Below, in pieces: positions 1 to 6,090 of a stretch of 7,026 nucleotides of DNA. The notes beneath the pieces were generated by a model. It was not told where the DNA came from. It made no database searches and saw nothing but the letters and a program-made list of their open reading frames with translations. A program made the translations under genes and the position numbers. The DNA comes from Prevotella sp. UBA4339 (GTDB lineage Bacteria > Bacteroidota > Bacteroidia > Bacteroidales > Bacteroidaceae), in assembly GCA_002393725.1 (NCBI GenBank), contig DGTJ01000056.1, positions 46,021 to 53,046 of the forward strand, in the 5' to 3' direction. Every line of letters begins with the position of its first letter. Within the stretch, counting starts at the first letter, position 1.

Positions 1-108
1 GAACTGATGAAAGGTCTTGGAAAAGGCGTTAAGAGCTTCAAGGAAGGGATGAATGAGGTGAGTGATACCACAAAGGTCGAGGAAAAGAGCGAGGATGCAG
101 GGAAGTGA
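1..108 (+). CDS. tatA: Sec-independent translocase subunit TatA, C-terminal end (partial)
   Basis: Only the last 35 codons are present; the 5' part lies outside the window. The first residues (ELMKGLGKGVKSFKEGMNE) match the end of the amphipathic helix that follows the single membrane helix in TatA. They are followed by a short charged tail rich in Glu and Lys, as is usual for the family. TatA forms the protein-conducting part of the twin-arginine translocase in the inner membrane, which moves folded proteins, often carrying cofactors, to the periplasm. The stop codon (106-108) lies inside the start of tatC, so the two genes are translationally coupled. Assignment to TatA rather than TatB rests on the Lys/Gly-rich helix and the very short tail. 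The membrane helix itself cannot be seen. Confidence 0.9.
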   Translation, partial: ELMKGLGKGVKSFKEGMNEVSDTTKVEEKSEDAGK

Positions 109-841
109 CTCTGGGCCGATGACCTTCTGGGATCATCTCGACGAACTGCGGTCTGTCATCATCCGTGTCATCGTGATATCGGCCTTGGCGGCAGTGGCAG
201 CCTTCGTGATGAAGGATGAGATGTTCGGCATAGTGCTGGCCCCTCGCACCAGCGAGTTTGTCACTTATCGCCTTATGGGTGTTGAGCCGTTCTCGATACA
301 TCTGATGAACACCGGTCTGACGGAGCAGTTTATGATGCACCTTAAGACCGCTATGTATTTCGGAGTGCTGGTGGCAGCACCGTATATCATATGGCAGCTC
401 TTCCACTTTGTGTCACCGGCACTCTATGAGGGTGAGAGACTGTACGCCCGGGTGCTGTGCCTCAGCGGATATCTGATGTTCATGCTGGGCACACTGCTCA
501 ACTACTTCCTGATCTTCCCGCTGACAGTGAAGTTCCTCGGTACTTATCAGGTTAGCCCCGACGTGGCGAACATGCTGACGCTGCAGTCGTATATGGATAC
601 CCTGATGATGATGAATCTCGTGATGGGAGTAGTGTTCGAGTTGCCAGTAGTGAGCTGGATTCTTGGCAGGATGGGACTCATAAGCAGGAGTGTCATGCGC
701 TCGATGCGCCGGCATGCAGTCGTTGTGATATTCATAGTTGCCGCTGTCATCACTCCTACGACGGATGCGTTTACGATGTTTATAGTGGCTCTGCCGATAT
801 GGATGCTTTACGAACTTAGCATTCTGATAGTTAAAGATTGA
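95..841 (+). CDS. tatC: Sec-independent protein translocase TatC
   Basis: A 248-residue polytopic inner-membrane protein, the twin-arginine signal receptor of the Tat system. Family marks are visible in order: the N-terminal FWDHLDELR motif (residues 11-19), the first periplasmic loop, the APYIIWQLFHFVSPALYEGER block (95-115), FELP with its membrane Glu (E182), and ITPTTDAF (219-226) just before the last helix. Six hydrophobic segments lie at about 24-40, 84-103, 118-146, 167-190, 206-222 and 226-244, as expected for TatC. I chose the ATG at 95 because it places eight residues before the conserved motif and follows a GCGAGG purine run. The frame stays open to a GTG at 62, but that would add a basic leader unlike TatC. 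An ATG at 119 is a possible later start. The gene overlaps tatA by 14 bases and heads a run of Fe-S genes, two of whose products carry Tat-type signals. Confidence 0.95.
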   Translation: MQGSDSGPMTFWDHLDELRSVIIRVIVISALAAVAAFVMKDEMFGIVLAPRTSEFVTYRLMGVEPFSIHLMNTGLTEQFMMHLKTAMYFGVLVAAPYIIWQLFHFVSPALYEGERLYARVLCLSGYLMFMLGTLLNYFLIFPLTVKFLGTYQVSPDVANMLTLQSYMDTLMMMNLVMGVVFELPVVSWILGRMGLISRSVMRSMRRHAVVVIFIVAAVITPTTDAFTMFIVALPIWMLYELSILIVKD

Positions 842-869
842 AATGGACTGACAAATACTTATAGGTTAT

Positions 870-2327
870 ATGATATTACGGAGAATAAGAAGATTTTTGG
901 CAGCTGTGGTTATTGTTCTTATCACGCTGCTGTTTCTGGATTTCACGGGGACATTGCATCACTGGCTCGGCTGGCTTGCAAAGATTCAGTTCCTTCCGGC
1001 AGTGATGGCGCTCAATGTGGTGGTGATAGTGGCGCTGCTTGCAGTCACGCTCGTCTTCGGGCGGATCTACTGTTCGGTGATATGCCCGCTTGGTATCCTT
1101 CAAGACCTTCTGGCACGTCTGCACAAGGGCATCAACAAGTACAGCTATTCTGCCGAGGTGCGCTGGCTGCGCTATCCCGTGCTGGCGATTTTCATCATTG
1201 CAGGAGTAGCCGGCATCGGCTCGCTGTTCCAGCTGTTAGCGCCATATAGCGCTTTCGGGCGTATTGCCACGATGATACTCCAGCCGGTATGGAAGGCAGG
1301 CAACAATGTGCTTGCCCTTGTGGCTGAGCGAGCCGACAGCTATGCCTTCTACAGCGTCGATACGTGGATGCGATCGCTGCCCGTTCTCGTCATTGCGGCA
1401 GTGACGTTGGTGGTGCTGCTCGTTCTTGCCTGGCGTGGAGGCCGCACGTATTGTAACACTATTTGTCCCGTCGGGACGATACTGTCATTCTTTGCCCGTT
1501 TCTCTTGGATGAAGATACGCTTTGATGAAAAGAAATGCAAGAACTGTTCACTCTGTTCCAAGAACTGCAAGGCTGCCTGTATCGACTATAAGACTCATAC
1601 TGTGGACTACAGCCGCTGTGTGGTATGTGGCAACTGCATCGCCTCATGCAAGTTCGGGGCCCTTCGCTATTCTGTTGGCTCTACGGCCTCTTCAGTAGAC
1701 AGCAGCAAGCGCTCGTTCCTGATGGCATCGGCGATGGTGGCAGGCACGGCGATGGCTCAGAAAAAGGAGAAACTCATGGATGGAGGCCTTGCAGAGATAG
1801 AGGATAAGGTAGCCCCGCATCGTCAGACACCGCTCACTCCTCCCGGCTCACTGTCGTTCGAAAACTTCGCTACGCACTGCACCGGCTGTCAGCTCTGCGT
1901 GTCAGAGTGTCCCAATGGGGTGCTCAGACCCTCATCCGATCTGATGCACCTGATGCTGCCAGTCATGTCGTACGAGCATGGTCATTGCCGTCCTGAGTGT
2001 ACACGATGCTCTGAGGTTTGTCCTGCCGGAGCCATAAAGCCGGTAGACGTTGAGGCTAAGAGCTCTATCCAGATAGGTCATGCCGTATGGATCAAGAAGA
2101 ACTGCGTGGTGCTTACCGACCAGGTGGAATGCGGCAACTGTGCCCGCCATTGTCCTTCTGGAGCCATCGAAATGGTGCCATCAGATGAGAATGATGAGGA
2201 GTCACCAATGATTCCTGCTATCAATGAAGCAGCATGTATAGGATGCGGTGCCTGTGAATATGTTTGTCCGTCGAGGCCGTTTGCGGCTATTTATGTAGAA
2301 GGACATGAGGTGCATAGGAGTATTTGA
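870..2327 (+). CDS. Membrane polyferredoxin, NapH-like/NapG-like fusion with internal Tat-like segment
   Basis: A 485-residue protein built like two electron-transfer proteins in one chain. Residues 1-210 resemble NapH/PF12801: four hydrophobic helices at about 9-26, 44-63, 102-122 and 170-188, with two Cx3CP motifs (C68/C72 and C195/C199) next to helices 2 and 4. A two-cluster ferredoxin follows (C223, C226, C229, C233; C250, C253, C256, C260). Residues 278-297 read SSKRSFLMASAMVAGTAMAQ, a twin-arginine-like (KR) motif, a short hydrophobic stretch and an AxA-type cleavage site. The rest (298-485) resembles NapG, with four more four-cysteine sets: C337/340/343/347, C373/377/380/384, C412/421/424/428 and C456/459/462/466. 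The basic N-terminus (MILRRIRRF) predicts an N-in topology with the first ferredoxin in the cytoplasm and the C-terminal half outside. The likely role is quinol-linked electron transfer across the inner membrane, probably to the exported reductase encoded next. The gene ends in tandem stops (TGA TAA). The individual domains are clear; the partner and direction of electron flow are inferred. Confidence 0.85.
   Translation: MILRRIRRFLAAVVIVLITLLFLDFTGTLHHWLGWLAKIQFLPAVMALNVVVIVALLAVTLVFGRIYCSVICPLGILQDLLARLHKGINKYSYSAEVRWLRYPVLAIFIIAGVAGIGSLFQLLAPYSAFGRIATMILQPVWKAGNNVLALVAERADSYAFYSVDTWMRSLPVLVIAAVTLVVLLVLAWRGGRTYCNTICPVGTILSFFARFSWMKIRFDEKKCKNCSLCSKNCKAACIDYKTHTVDYSRCVVCGNCIASCKFGALRYSVGSTASSVDSSKRSFLMASAMVAGTAMAQKKEKLMDGGLAEIEDKVAPHRQTPLTPPGSLSFENFATHCTGCQLCVSECPNGVLRPSSDLMHLMLPVMSYEHGHCRPECTRCSEVCPAGAIKPVDVEAKSSIQIGHAVWIKKNCVVLTDQVECGNCARHCPSGAIEMVPSDENDEESPMIPAINEAACIGCGACEYVCPSRPFAAIYVEGHEVHRSI
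1701..1760 (+). other. Internal twin-arginine-like signal segment (KR variant) within the polyferredoxin
   Basis: This sub-feature of the polyferredoxin encodes residues 278-297. Two serines precede K280-R281-S282-F283-L284, matching the Tat consensus S/T-R-R-x-F-L except for Lys in place of the first Arg. A weakly hydrophobic stretch rich in Ala, Met and Gly follows, then A294-M295-A296 before Q297, which fits a signal peptidase I site. A KR signal is known to work in the Salmonella tetrathionate reductase subunit TtrB. Its position between a cytoplasmic-type ferredoxin and a NapG-like ferredoxin suggests a Tat-dependent fifth membrane crossing. Whether it is cleaved cannot be told from sequence. 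Confidence 0.65.
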
Positions 2328-2354
2328 TAAGTAAAAAATTAAAAGTTAGGAATT

Positions 2355-3797
2355 ATGATTACCTCTAAAGATAAGAAAACCTCTGAAGACAGGAATATGT
2401 CAAGACGTTCGTTCTTGAAGCTCTTAGGGACGGGAAGCTTGGCTACCGCTGCCGTACTGTCGGGATGTAAGGAGGCCAGCAAGGCAGAGAACAAGGCCGC
2501 AGAGGAATATGAGAACCAGGTGGAGCCTCAGGTGGGCAAGATGACTTATCGTGAGAACCCAAAGACCAAGGAGAAAGTGTCGTTGTTAGGATATGGCATG
2601 ATGCGCTTGCCGACGAAGGTGGACAATAGTGACGAGTACGACCAGGATATGATCAACAGGCAGGTGGACTATGCCGTAGAGCACGGCCTGAACTATTTCG
2701 ACACGTCGCCAGTTTACTGTCAGGGCAAGTCGGAACGTTGCACCGGCATTGCCCTTAGCCGGCATAAGCGTAGTGAATATTTTGTGGCTACAAAGTTGTC
2801 GAATTTCAATCACGAATATTGGGCTGCAGACAAGGCAAAGGAGATGTACCATAACTCCATGAAGGAATTGCAGATTGACTATATCGACTACTATCTGCTG
2901 CATTCAGTAGGAGGGGGAATCGAAGAGTTCAACGGCAGATATGTCAATAATGGTATCATGGACTATCTGATGAAAGAGCGAGAGGCTGGTCGCATACGTA
3001 ATCTCGGATTCTCATTTCATGGCCAGAAGTCTGTGTTCGATGAGGTGCTCGCTATGCATGACAAGTATCACTGGGACTTTGTACAGATAGAGCTCAACTA
3101 CCTTGACTGGGACTATGCCGACGAGATCAACAATCGCAACGTAGATGCCAGTTATTTGTATTCCGAACTCCAAAAGTACGGCATCCCTGCAGTCATCATG
3201 GAGCCATTGCTTGGAGGTCGCTTGGCCAACCTGCCTCAATATCTTGCTACAGAACTGAAAAGTCATGCTCCCGAGCGCAGTGTGGCATCGTGGGCTTTCC
3301 GTTATGCTGGCACTCCGAAGGGAGTACTCACGGTACTCTCCGGTATGACGTATATGGAGCACCTTAAGGATAACCTGCTTAGCTATTGTCCGTTAGAACC
3401 GCTCACAGAGAAGGAAATGAGGTATCTTGATGATGATGTTGCTCAGAAGATTGTGGGTCTGGAGAATATTCCGTGCAACGACTGTAAGTATTGCATGCCC
3501 TGTCCTTATGGCATAGATATTCCAGCTATCTTCGTACATTATAATAAATGTAAGAACGAGGGCTCGTTGCCTATGGGCGTTGGCGATGCTGAATATCGCA
3601 AGCATCGTCGGCAGTATCTCATCTCACTCGACCGTGTGGTGCCTCGTGACCGCCAGCCTGATCACTGTATACAGTGCGGGCAATGCGAGCCTCACTGCCC
3701 GCAGAATATCCGTATCCCTCGCGAACTTCGCAAGATCGACGAGATGATAGAGCGGCTGAAGAGGGACACTCTCGGCAAGGGCGAAGGCCTTACTTGA
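2355..3797 (+). CDS. Tat-exported aldo/keto reductase lipoprotein with two [4Fe-4S] clusters
   Basis: A 480-residue protein. Residues 16-22 (SRRSFLK) are a canonical twin-arginine motif. The hydrophobic stretch after it ends in L35-S-G-C38, a lipobox, so the mature protein is probably a lipoprotein outside the cytoplasm. A linker rich in Glu, Lys and Ala (39-60) leads to an aldo/keto reductase TIM barrel with the catalytic tetrad D116 (YFDTSPVY), Y121, K147 (ATKL) and H183 (LLHS). VLSGMTYMEHLKDN (327-340) corresponds to the conserved segment near the C-terminal end of the barrel. The C-terminal part has two cysteine sets, C374/377/380/383 followed by Pro and C438/441/444/448 followed by Pro, as in Fe-S-containing members of the family. 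The ATG at 2355 gives a 15-residue n-region before the twin arginines; the ATG at 2397 would start directly at MSRRSFLK and is equally able to work. The gene lies 27 bases after the polyferredoxin gene and shares its operon with tatC. The substrate is unknown. Confidence 0.88.
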   Translation: MITSKDKKTSEDRNMSRRSFLKLLGTGSLATAAVLSGCKEASKAENKAAEEYENQVEPQVGKMTYRENPKTKEKVSLLGYGMMRLPTKVDNSDEYDQDMINRQVDYAVEHGLNYFDTSPVYCQGKSERCTGIALSRHKRSEYFVATKLSNFNHEYWAADKAKEMYHNSMKELQIDYIDYYLLHSVGGGIEEFNGRYVNNGIMDYLMKEREAGRIRNLGFSFHGQKSVFDEVLAMHDKYHWDFVQIELNYLDWDYADEINNRNVDASYLYSELQKYGIPAVIMEPLLGGRLANLPQYLATELKSHAPERSVASWAFRYAGTPKGVLTVLSGMTYMEHLKDNLLSYCPLEPLTEKEMRYLDDDVAQKIVGLENIPCNDCKYCMPCPYGIDIPAIFVHYNKCKNEGSLPMGVGDAEYRKHRRQYLISLDRVVPRDRQPDHCIQCGQCEPHCPQNIRIPRELRKIDEMIERLKRDTLGKGEGLT

Positions 3798-5034
3798 AGA
3801 TCTTCTGAGCAAACATCGTGAGATAGATTCGCCAGTTACGCCAGATGTGACCACCGTCGGTCTCTACGTATTCATAAGGATAGCCTTTGCTGTCCCAATA
3901 TGCGCGGAGGTCGACGGTTGCTTGATAGAGGAAATCTGTCTTGCCCATACCCATCCAGTATAGTCTCGGCTTGCTGCCGAAGAGTCTTGCCGACTGCTGG
4001 GCAAAGTCTGGGTCGTTCTTTATCTGTTCAGAGAACGGACCTCCCATAATCTGTGCCTTGCCCAGATGCAGGCCTGCAGAGAACAGTCCATAGTAGTCGA
4101 ATTTTGTCGGATAGAGCAGACTCACGTGGAATGTATGCCCGCCACCCATCGACAGACCGCAAATAGCACGCCCGGCACGACTCTTGATGGTGCGATAGTT
4201 GGCATCGATATAGTTGACAATGTCCATGAAACTCTCTGGGATACTTGCAACAGCAGGGGCAGTAGGACCAGTACCGCTATTGCGGAACCCCGGAGAATAC
4301 ATGCCGAATGACCACTCGCCAGGAGCAGCCTGACAATTTGGATTGCCATTAGGCATCACAACAATCATAGGCTTCGCCTTACCTGTAGCAATAAGATTAT
4401 CGAGTATCTGAGCCGCACGTCCGAGTTCGCTCCATGCATTCTCGTCACCGCCAGCACCATGCAGCAGGTACAGCACTGGATACTTGCCGCCTTTGTCGTA
4501 GCCTGCTGGAGTGTATACAGTCATACGGCGTTGCATCTTCAGCGTGGGGCTATTGTACCACACCTTGGAGAGATTGCCGTGAGGCACTTCGTTGACACTG
4601 TACAGATTACCTTTGTCGCCTTTCTCATTGCTGACAATAAAAATATTGCTGAATGATACAATGTCACGGTTTATGTAGATATTGGCGGGATCTTTTATTC
4701 CTGACATACCGTCGATATTGAAGGTATAGCTGTACATCTCAGGGGCCAGCTTGTCGGTGGTGTAACTCCACACTCCGTTCTTGCCCTCCTTGAGCTGAGC
4801 CACCCCAGGCGCTTCGTAACTGCCAAAGCCTTCGACGTCTACCTTCTGTGTGGGGAGGAAGTCGCCTGTTACCTCTACTTTTACTGCCTTGGGGGCAAAG
4901 AGGTTGAAAGTCACAGTACCGTCGGCATTTACTACTGGTGACTGTACATTGGCACTGTTGAAGAGCTTTTCCTGTGCGTGGACACTAAGGCAGCATGAAA
5001 CCGCAAGTGCCAGAGTGATAATTGATTTTTTCAT
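3790..5034 (-). CDS. Secreted CE1-like esterase (feruloyl/acetyl esterase type) with N-terminal E-set domain
   Basis: A 414-residue exported hydrolase. The signal peptide is MKKSIITLALAVSCCLSVHA, with cleavage expected after A20 (VHA|Q). Residues about 25-135 form an immunoglobulin-like E-set/CBM48-like domain (VTFNLFAPKAVKVEVTGDF, then a YSYTF strand). Residues about 155-414 are an alpha/beta hydrolase of the esterase D/CE1 type: LLHGAGG (190-196) for the oxyanion region, nucleophile S295 in GLSMG, probable acid D367 in GMGKTD, and H396 in DGGH. This layout is common in Bacteroidetes enzymes that remove feruloyl or acetyl groups from plant polysaccharides, but the true substrate is not shown by sequence. 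The gene is transcribed alone, from its own promoter, toward the reductase gene, and the two stop regions overlap by 8 bases. Cys14 and Cys15 do not fit a lipobox, so a soluble periplasmic or secreted form is more likely than a lipoprotein. Confidence 0.87.
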   Translation of the reverse strand: MKKSIITLALAVSCCLSVHAQEKLFNSANVQSPVVNADGTVTFNLFAPKAVKVEVTGDFLPTQKVDVEGFGSYEAPGVAQLKEGKNGVWSYTTDKLAPEMYSYTFNIDGMSGIKDPANIYINRDIVSFSNIFIVSNEKGDKGNLYSVNEVPHGNLSKVWYNSPTLKMQRRMTVYTPAGYDKGGKYPVLYLLHGAGGDENAWSELGRAAQILDNLIATGKAKPMIVVMPNGNPNCQAAPGEWSFGMYSPGFRNSGTGPTAPAVASIPESFMDIVNYIDANYRTIKSRAGRAICGLSMGGGHTFHVSLLYPTKFDYYGLFSAGLHLGKAQIMGGPFSEQIKNDPDFAQQSARLFGSKPRLYWMGMGKTDFLYQATVDLRAYWDSKGYPYEYVETDGGHIWRNWRIYLTMFAQKIFK

Positions 5035-5068
5035 TGTCGTTTTGTTTTTGTTATTCTAGATTCTGGTG

Positions 5069-5076
5069 CAAATATA
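5069..5076 (-). promoter_or_regulatory. Bacteroidetes-type -7 promoter box for the esterase gene
   Basis: Read on the minus strand, the sequence is TATATTTG, an exact match to the Bacteroidetes sigma-ABfr -7 consensus TAnnTTTG. It lies 34 bases before the esterase ATG, giving an A-rich untranslated leader of roughly 25-30 bases. I see no good TTTG -33 box at the usual spacing of about 20 bases, so the promoter may be weak or aided by an activator. Confidence 0.55.
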
Positions 5077-5205
5077 CAAAATGTTTTCGAATTCTTAAGT
5101 AAGGCAGACAATTTTTGTGAAGAGAATTGTTAAATTATCCAAAAAGCGAAGTCCTCAATTATACTTATTAGCATGTACATCGTCAAAAAACATAAAAAAC
5201 AGAGT

Positions 5206-5304
5206 ATGAAACTAAACGGGCCTTTACGTGTTGGCATTATTGGTGCTGGATGGATTGCTGAAAAAGCTGCTATAACTCTTGTGTGCTATGCACATTTTTT
5301 TTAA
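5206..5304 (+). pseudogene. 5' remnant of a Gfo/Idh/MocA-family oxidoreductase
   Basis: A 32-codon reading frame starts at ATG 5206 and stops at TAA 5302. Residues 8-26 read RVGIIGAGWIAEKAAITLV, the typical first strand, glycine-rich NAD(P)-binding loop (G-x-G-x-x-A) and first helix of the Gfo/Idh/MocA family. A normal member continues for about 300 or more residues, but here the resemblance ends at about codon 25-26 and the last codons run into a terminator. An in-frame ATG also lies 33 bases upstream at 5173, but the family usually begins a few residues before the RVGIIGAG strand, so 5206 is preferred. This is most simply a gene that lost nearly all of its body by deletion. A functional short peptide or leader ORF is a less likely alternative. 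Confidence 0.7.
5281..5302 (+). terminator. Intrinsic terminator directly after the oxidoreductase remnant
   Basis: The arms TGTGC (5282-5286) and GCACA (5290-5294) pair around a TAT loop, with one more G-U pair possible at 5281/5295. The stem is followed at once by eight Ts (5295-5302). The stem is short, but the long T run is typical of a factor-independent terminator acting on rightward transcripts. It overlaps the last codons of the remnant frame, which fits a deletion that joined the start of the old gene to its own terminator. Confidence 0.55.
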
Positions 5305-5318
5305 TTTAGTTAGATAAT

Positions 5319-5346
5319 ATCCACTTGCTTGGGAAAGTAGGTGGAT
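5319..5346 (+). promoter_or_regulatory. Strong 12-bp hairpin in the leader of the epimerase-like gene
   Basis: The arms ATCCACTTGCTT (5319-5330) and AAGTAGGTGGAT (5335-5346) pair over all 12 positions around a GGGA loop. Two of the pairs are T-G and G-T. On a plus-strand RNA these are G-U wobbles; on the minus strand they would be A-C mismatches, so the structure belongs to the rightward transcript. No T run follows, so it is not a standard terminator. It lies 29 bases before the ATG at 5376 and may protect the 5' end of the mRNA or affect translation. Its function is unknown. Confidence 0.55.
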
Positions 5347-5375
5347 TAATCTGAAAAAGATGGGATGAAGATATT

Positions 5376-6056
5376 ATGAGGATACTATTAATAGGTGGAA
5401 CAGGCACCATCAGCAGTGCTATCACCCGTCAGCTGGCAGCAGGTACAGATGAGTTGTGGCTGCTCAACAGAGGCAATCATAAGAGTGAGACCCCAAACAA
5501 TGTAAAGCAAGTCATCGCAGACATCAGCAACGAGTCAGATGTACTTAGCCAGCTGGGTGATATGCAGTTCGATGCGGTATGTGAGTTCATCGGTTTCCTG
5601 CCATCACAGGTAGAGCGCGACATACGCCTTTTTAAAGGGCGTACTCGCCAGTATGTGTATATATCGTCGGCATCTGCATACAACAAACCGGCAGCAAGTC
5701 ATATCATTACAGAAGGTACAACTCTTGCCAACCCCTATTGGGAGTATTCGCGCAATAAGATAGCGTGCGAAGAACAGCTGTTGAGGGAATATCGTGAAAA
5801 CGGATTCCCAATAACTATTGTGCGCCCTTCTCATACTTACTTACTTGGAGACAAAAGCGTTTCAGTTGTCTTCGACTGCACAAAACTGAAGCGTGCTGTT
5901 CCTGGTTTCCAGGCCACAACACGCTTTGATGAGGGTGTGCGTCGCTGCATCTCATATCTCCTTGCTCATCCAGAGCTTCAAATGGAGGATACAGAGTTTG
6001 ATGTCTGGTGCGATCGTATAATAGCTGCTCAGGAAAAAGCAAAGGAACTCGTCTGA
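5376..6056 (+). pseudogene. NAD-dependent epimerase/dehydratase-like gene, apparently shortened by an internal in-frame deletion
   Basis: A 226-residue open frame. The N-terminal half is an extended-SDR Rossmann domain: RILLIGGTGTISS (2-14) for NAD(P) binding, a NRG turn (31-33), YISSASAY (95-102) with the catalytic Ser region, and Y124-SRN-K128 as the catalytic YxxxK. After ITIVRPSHTY (146-155), where the family normally continues with a roughly 100-residue stretch carrying the substrate-binding part, this protein passes directly to LLGDKSVSVVFDCTKLKRAVPGFQATTRFDEG-type sequence (156-187). As I recall the family, that sequence lies near the C-terminus. The usual length is about 330 residues. 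The reading frame is intact, so a small protein may still be made, but the binding cleft would be incomplete. The start ATG is preceded by a GATGGGATGAAG purine-rich stretch. If the family recollection were wrong, this would simply be a short SDR protein. Confidence 0.7.
5835..5846 (+). repeat. Three tandem ACTT units at the presumed deletion junction
   Basis: ACTT is repeated three times without interruption across codons 154-157 of the epimerase-like gene, exactly where the protein sequence jumps from the middle to the C-terminal part of the family. Short repeats of this kind are the usual mark of slipped-strand or microhomology-driven deletion. The repeat itself is seen directly; its causal role is inferred. 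Confidence 0.6.
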
Positions 6057-6090
6057 GAATGCAGCCTGTTACATATTGCCTGAAACCCTG

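Larger units (their letters stand above)
5035..5375. other. Gene-poor intergenic region between divergent esterase and epimerase-like genes
   Basis: This 341-base stretch holds no complete gene. From left to right it contains the A-rich esterase leader and -7 box (minus strand), an AT-rich stretch (about 5080-5205) in which I recognise nothing, the 5' remnant of a Gfo/Idh/MocA oxidoreductase, an intrinsic terminator directed rightward, and a separate 12-bp hairpin just before the epimerase-like gene. Confidence 0.8.

Noticed and set aside
62..94. Upstream GTG start for tatC
   Set aside because: It would add an 11-residue Arg-rich leader not seen in TatC, while the ATG at 95 has a better-placed purine run and normal spacing to the conserved motif.
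38..406. Long open frame on the minus strand inside tatC
   Set aside because: It is His/Arg-rich with no recognisable motif and lies wholly opposite a well-supported gene; it is a codon-bias shadow.
2466..2500. Surface-export signal after the lipobox cysteine of the aldo/keto reductase
   Set aside because: Residues after C38 (KEASKAE) do not form the run of acidic residues expected for Bacteroidetes surface lipoproteins, so surface location is not claimed.
4066..4311. 81-codon open frame on the plus strand inside the esterase
   Set aside because: It lies opposite the catalytic domain of a clear esterase, with no motif of its own.
5302..5309. TAATTTAG as a -7 promoter box for the epimerase-like gene, with CTTG at 5278-5281 as -33
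   Set aside because: The spacing of 20 bases fits, but the -7 box has a mismatch in the key TTTG part and overlaps the terminator T run; too weak to list as a feature.
5319..5346. The hairpin as an insertion sequence end
   Set aside because: There is no transposase, no matching second inverted repeat and no target-site duplication nearby.
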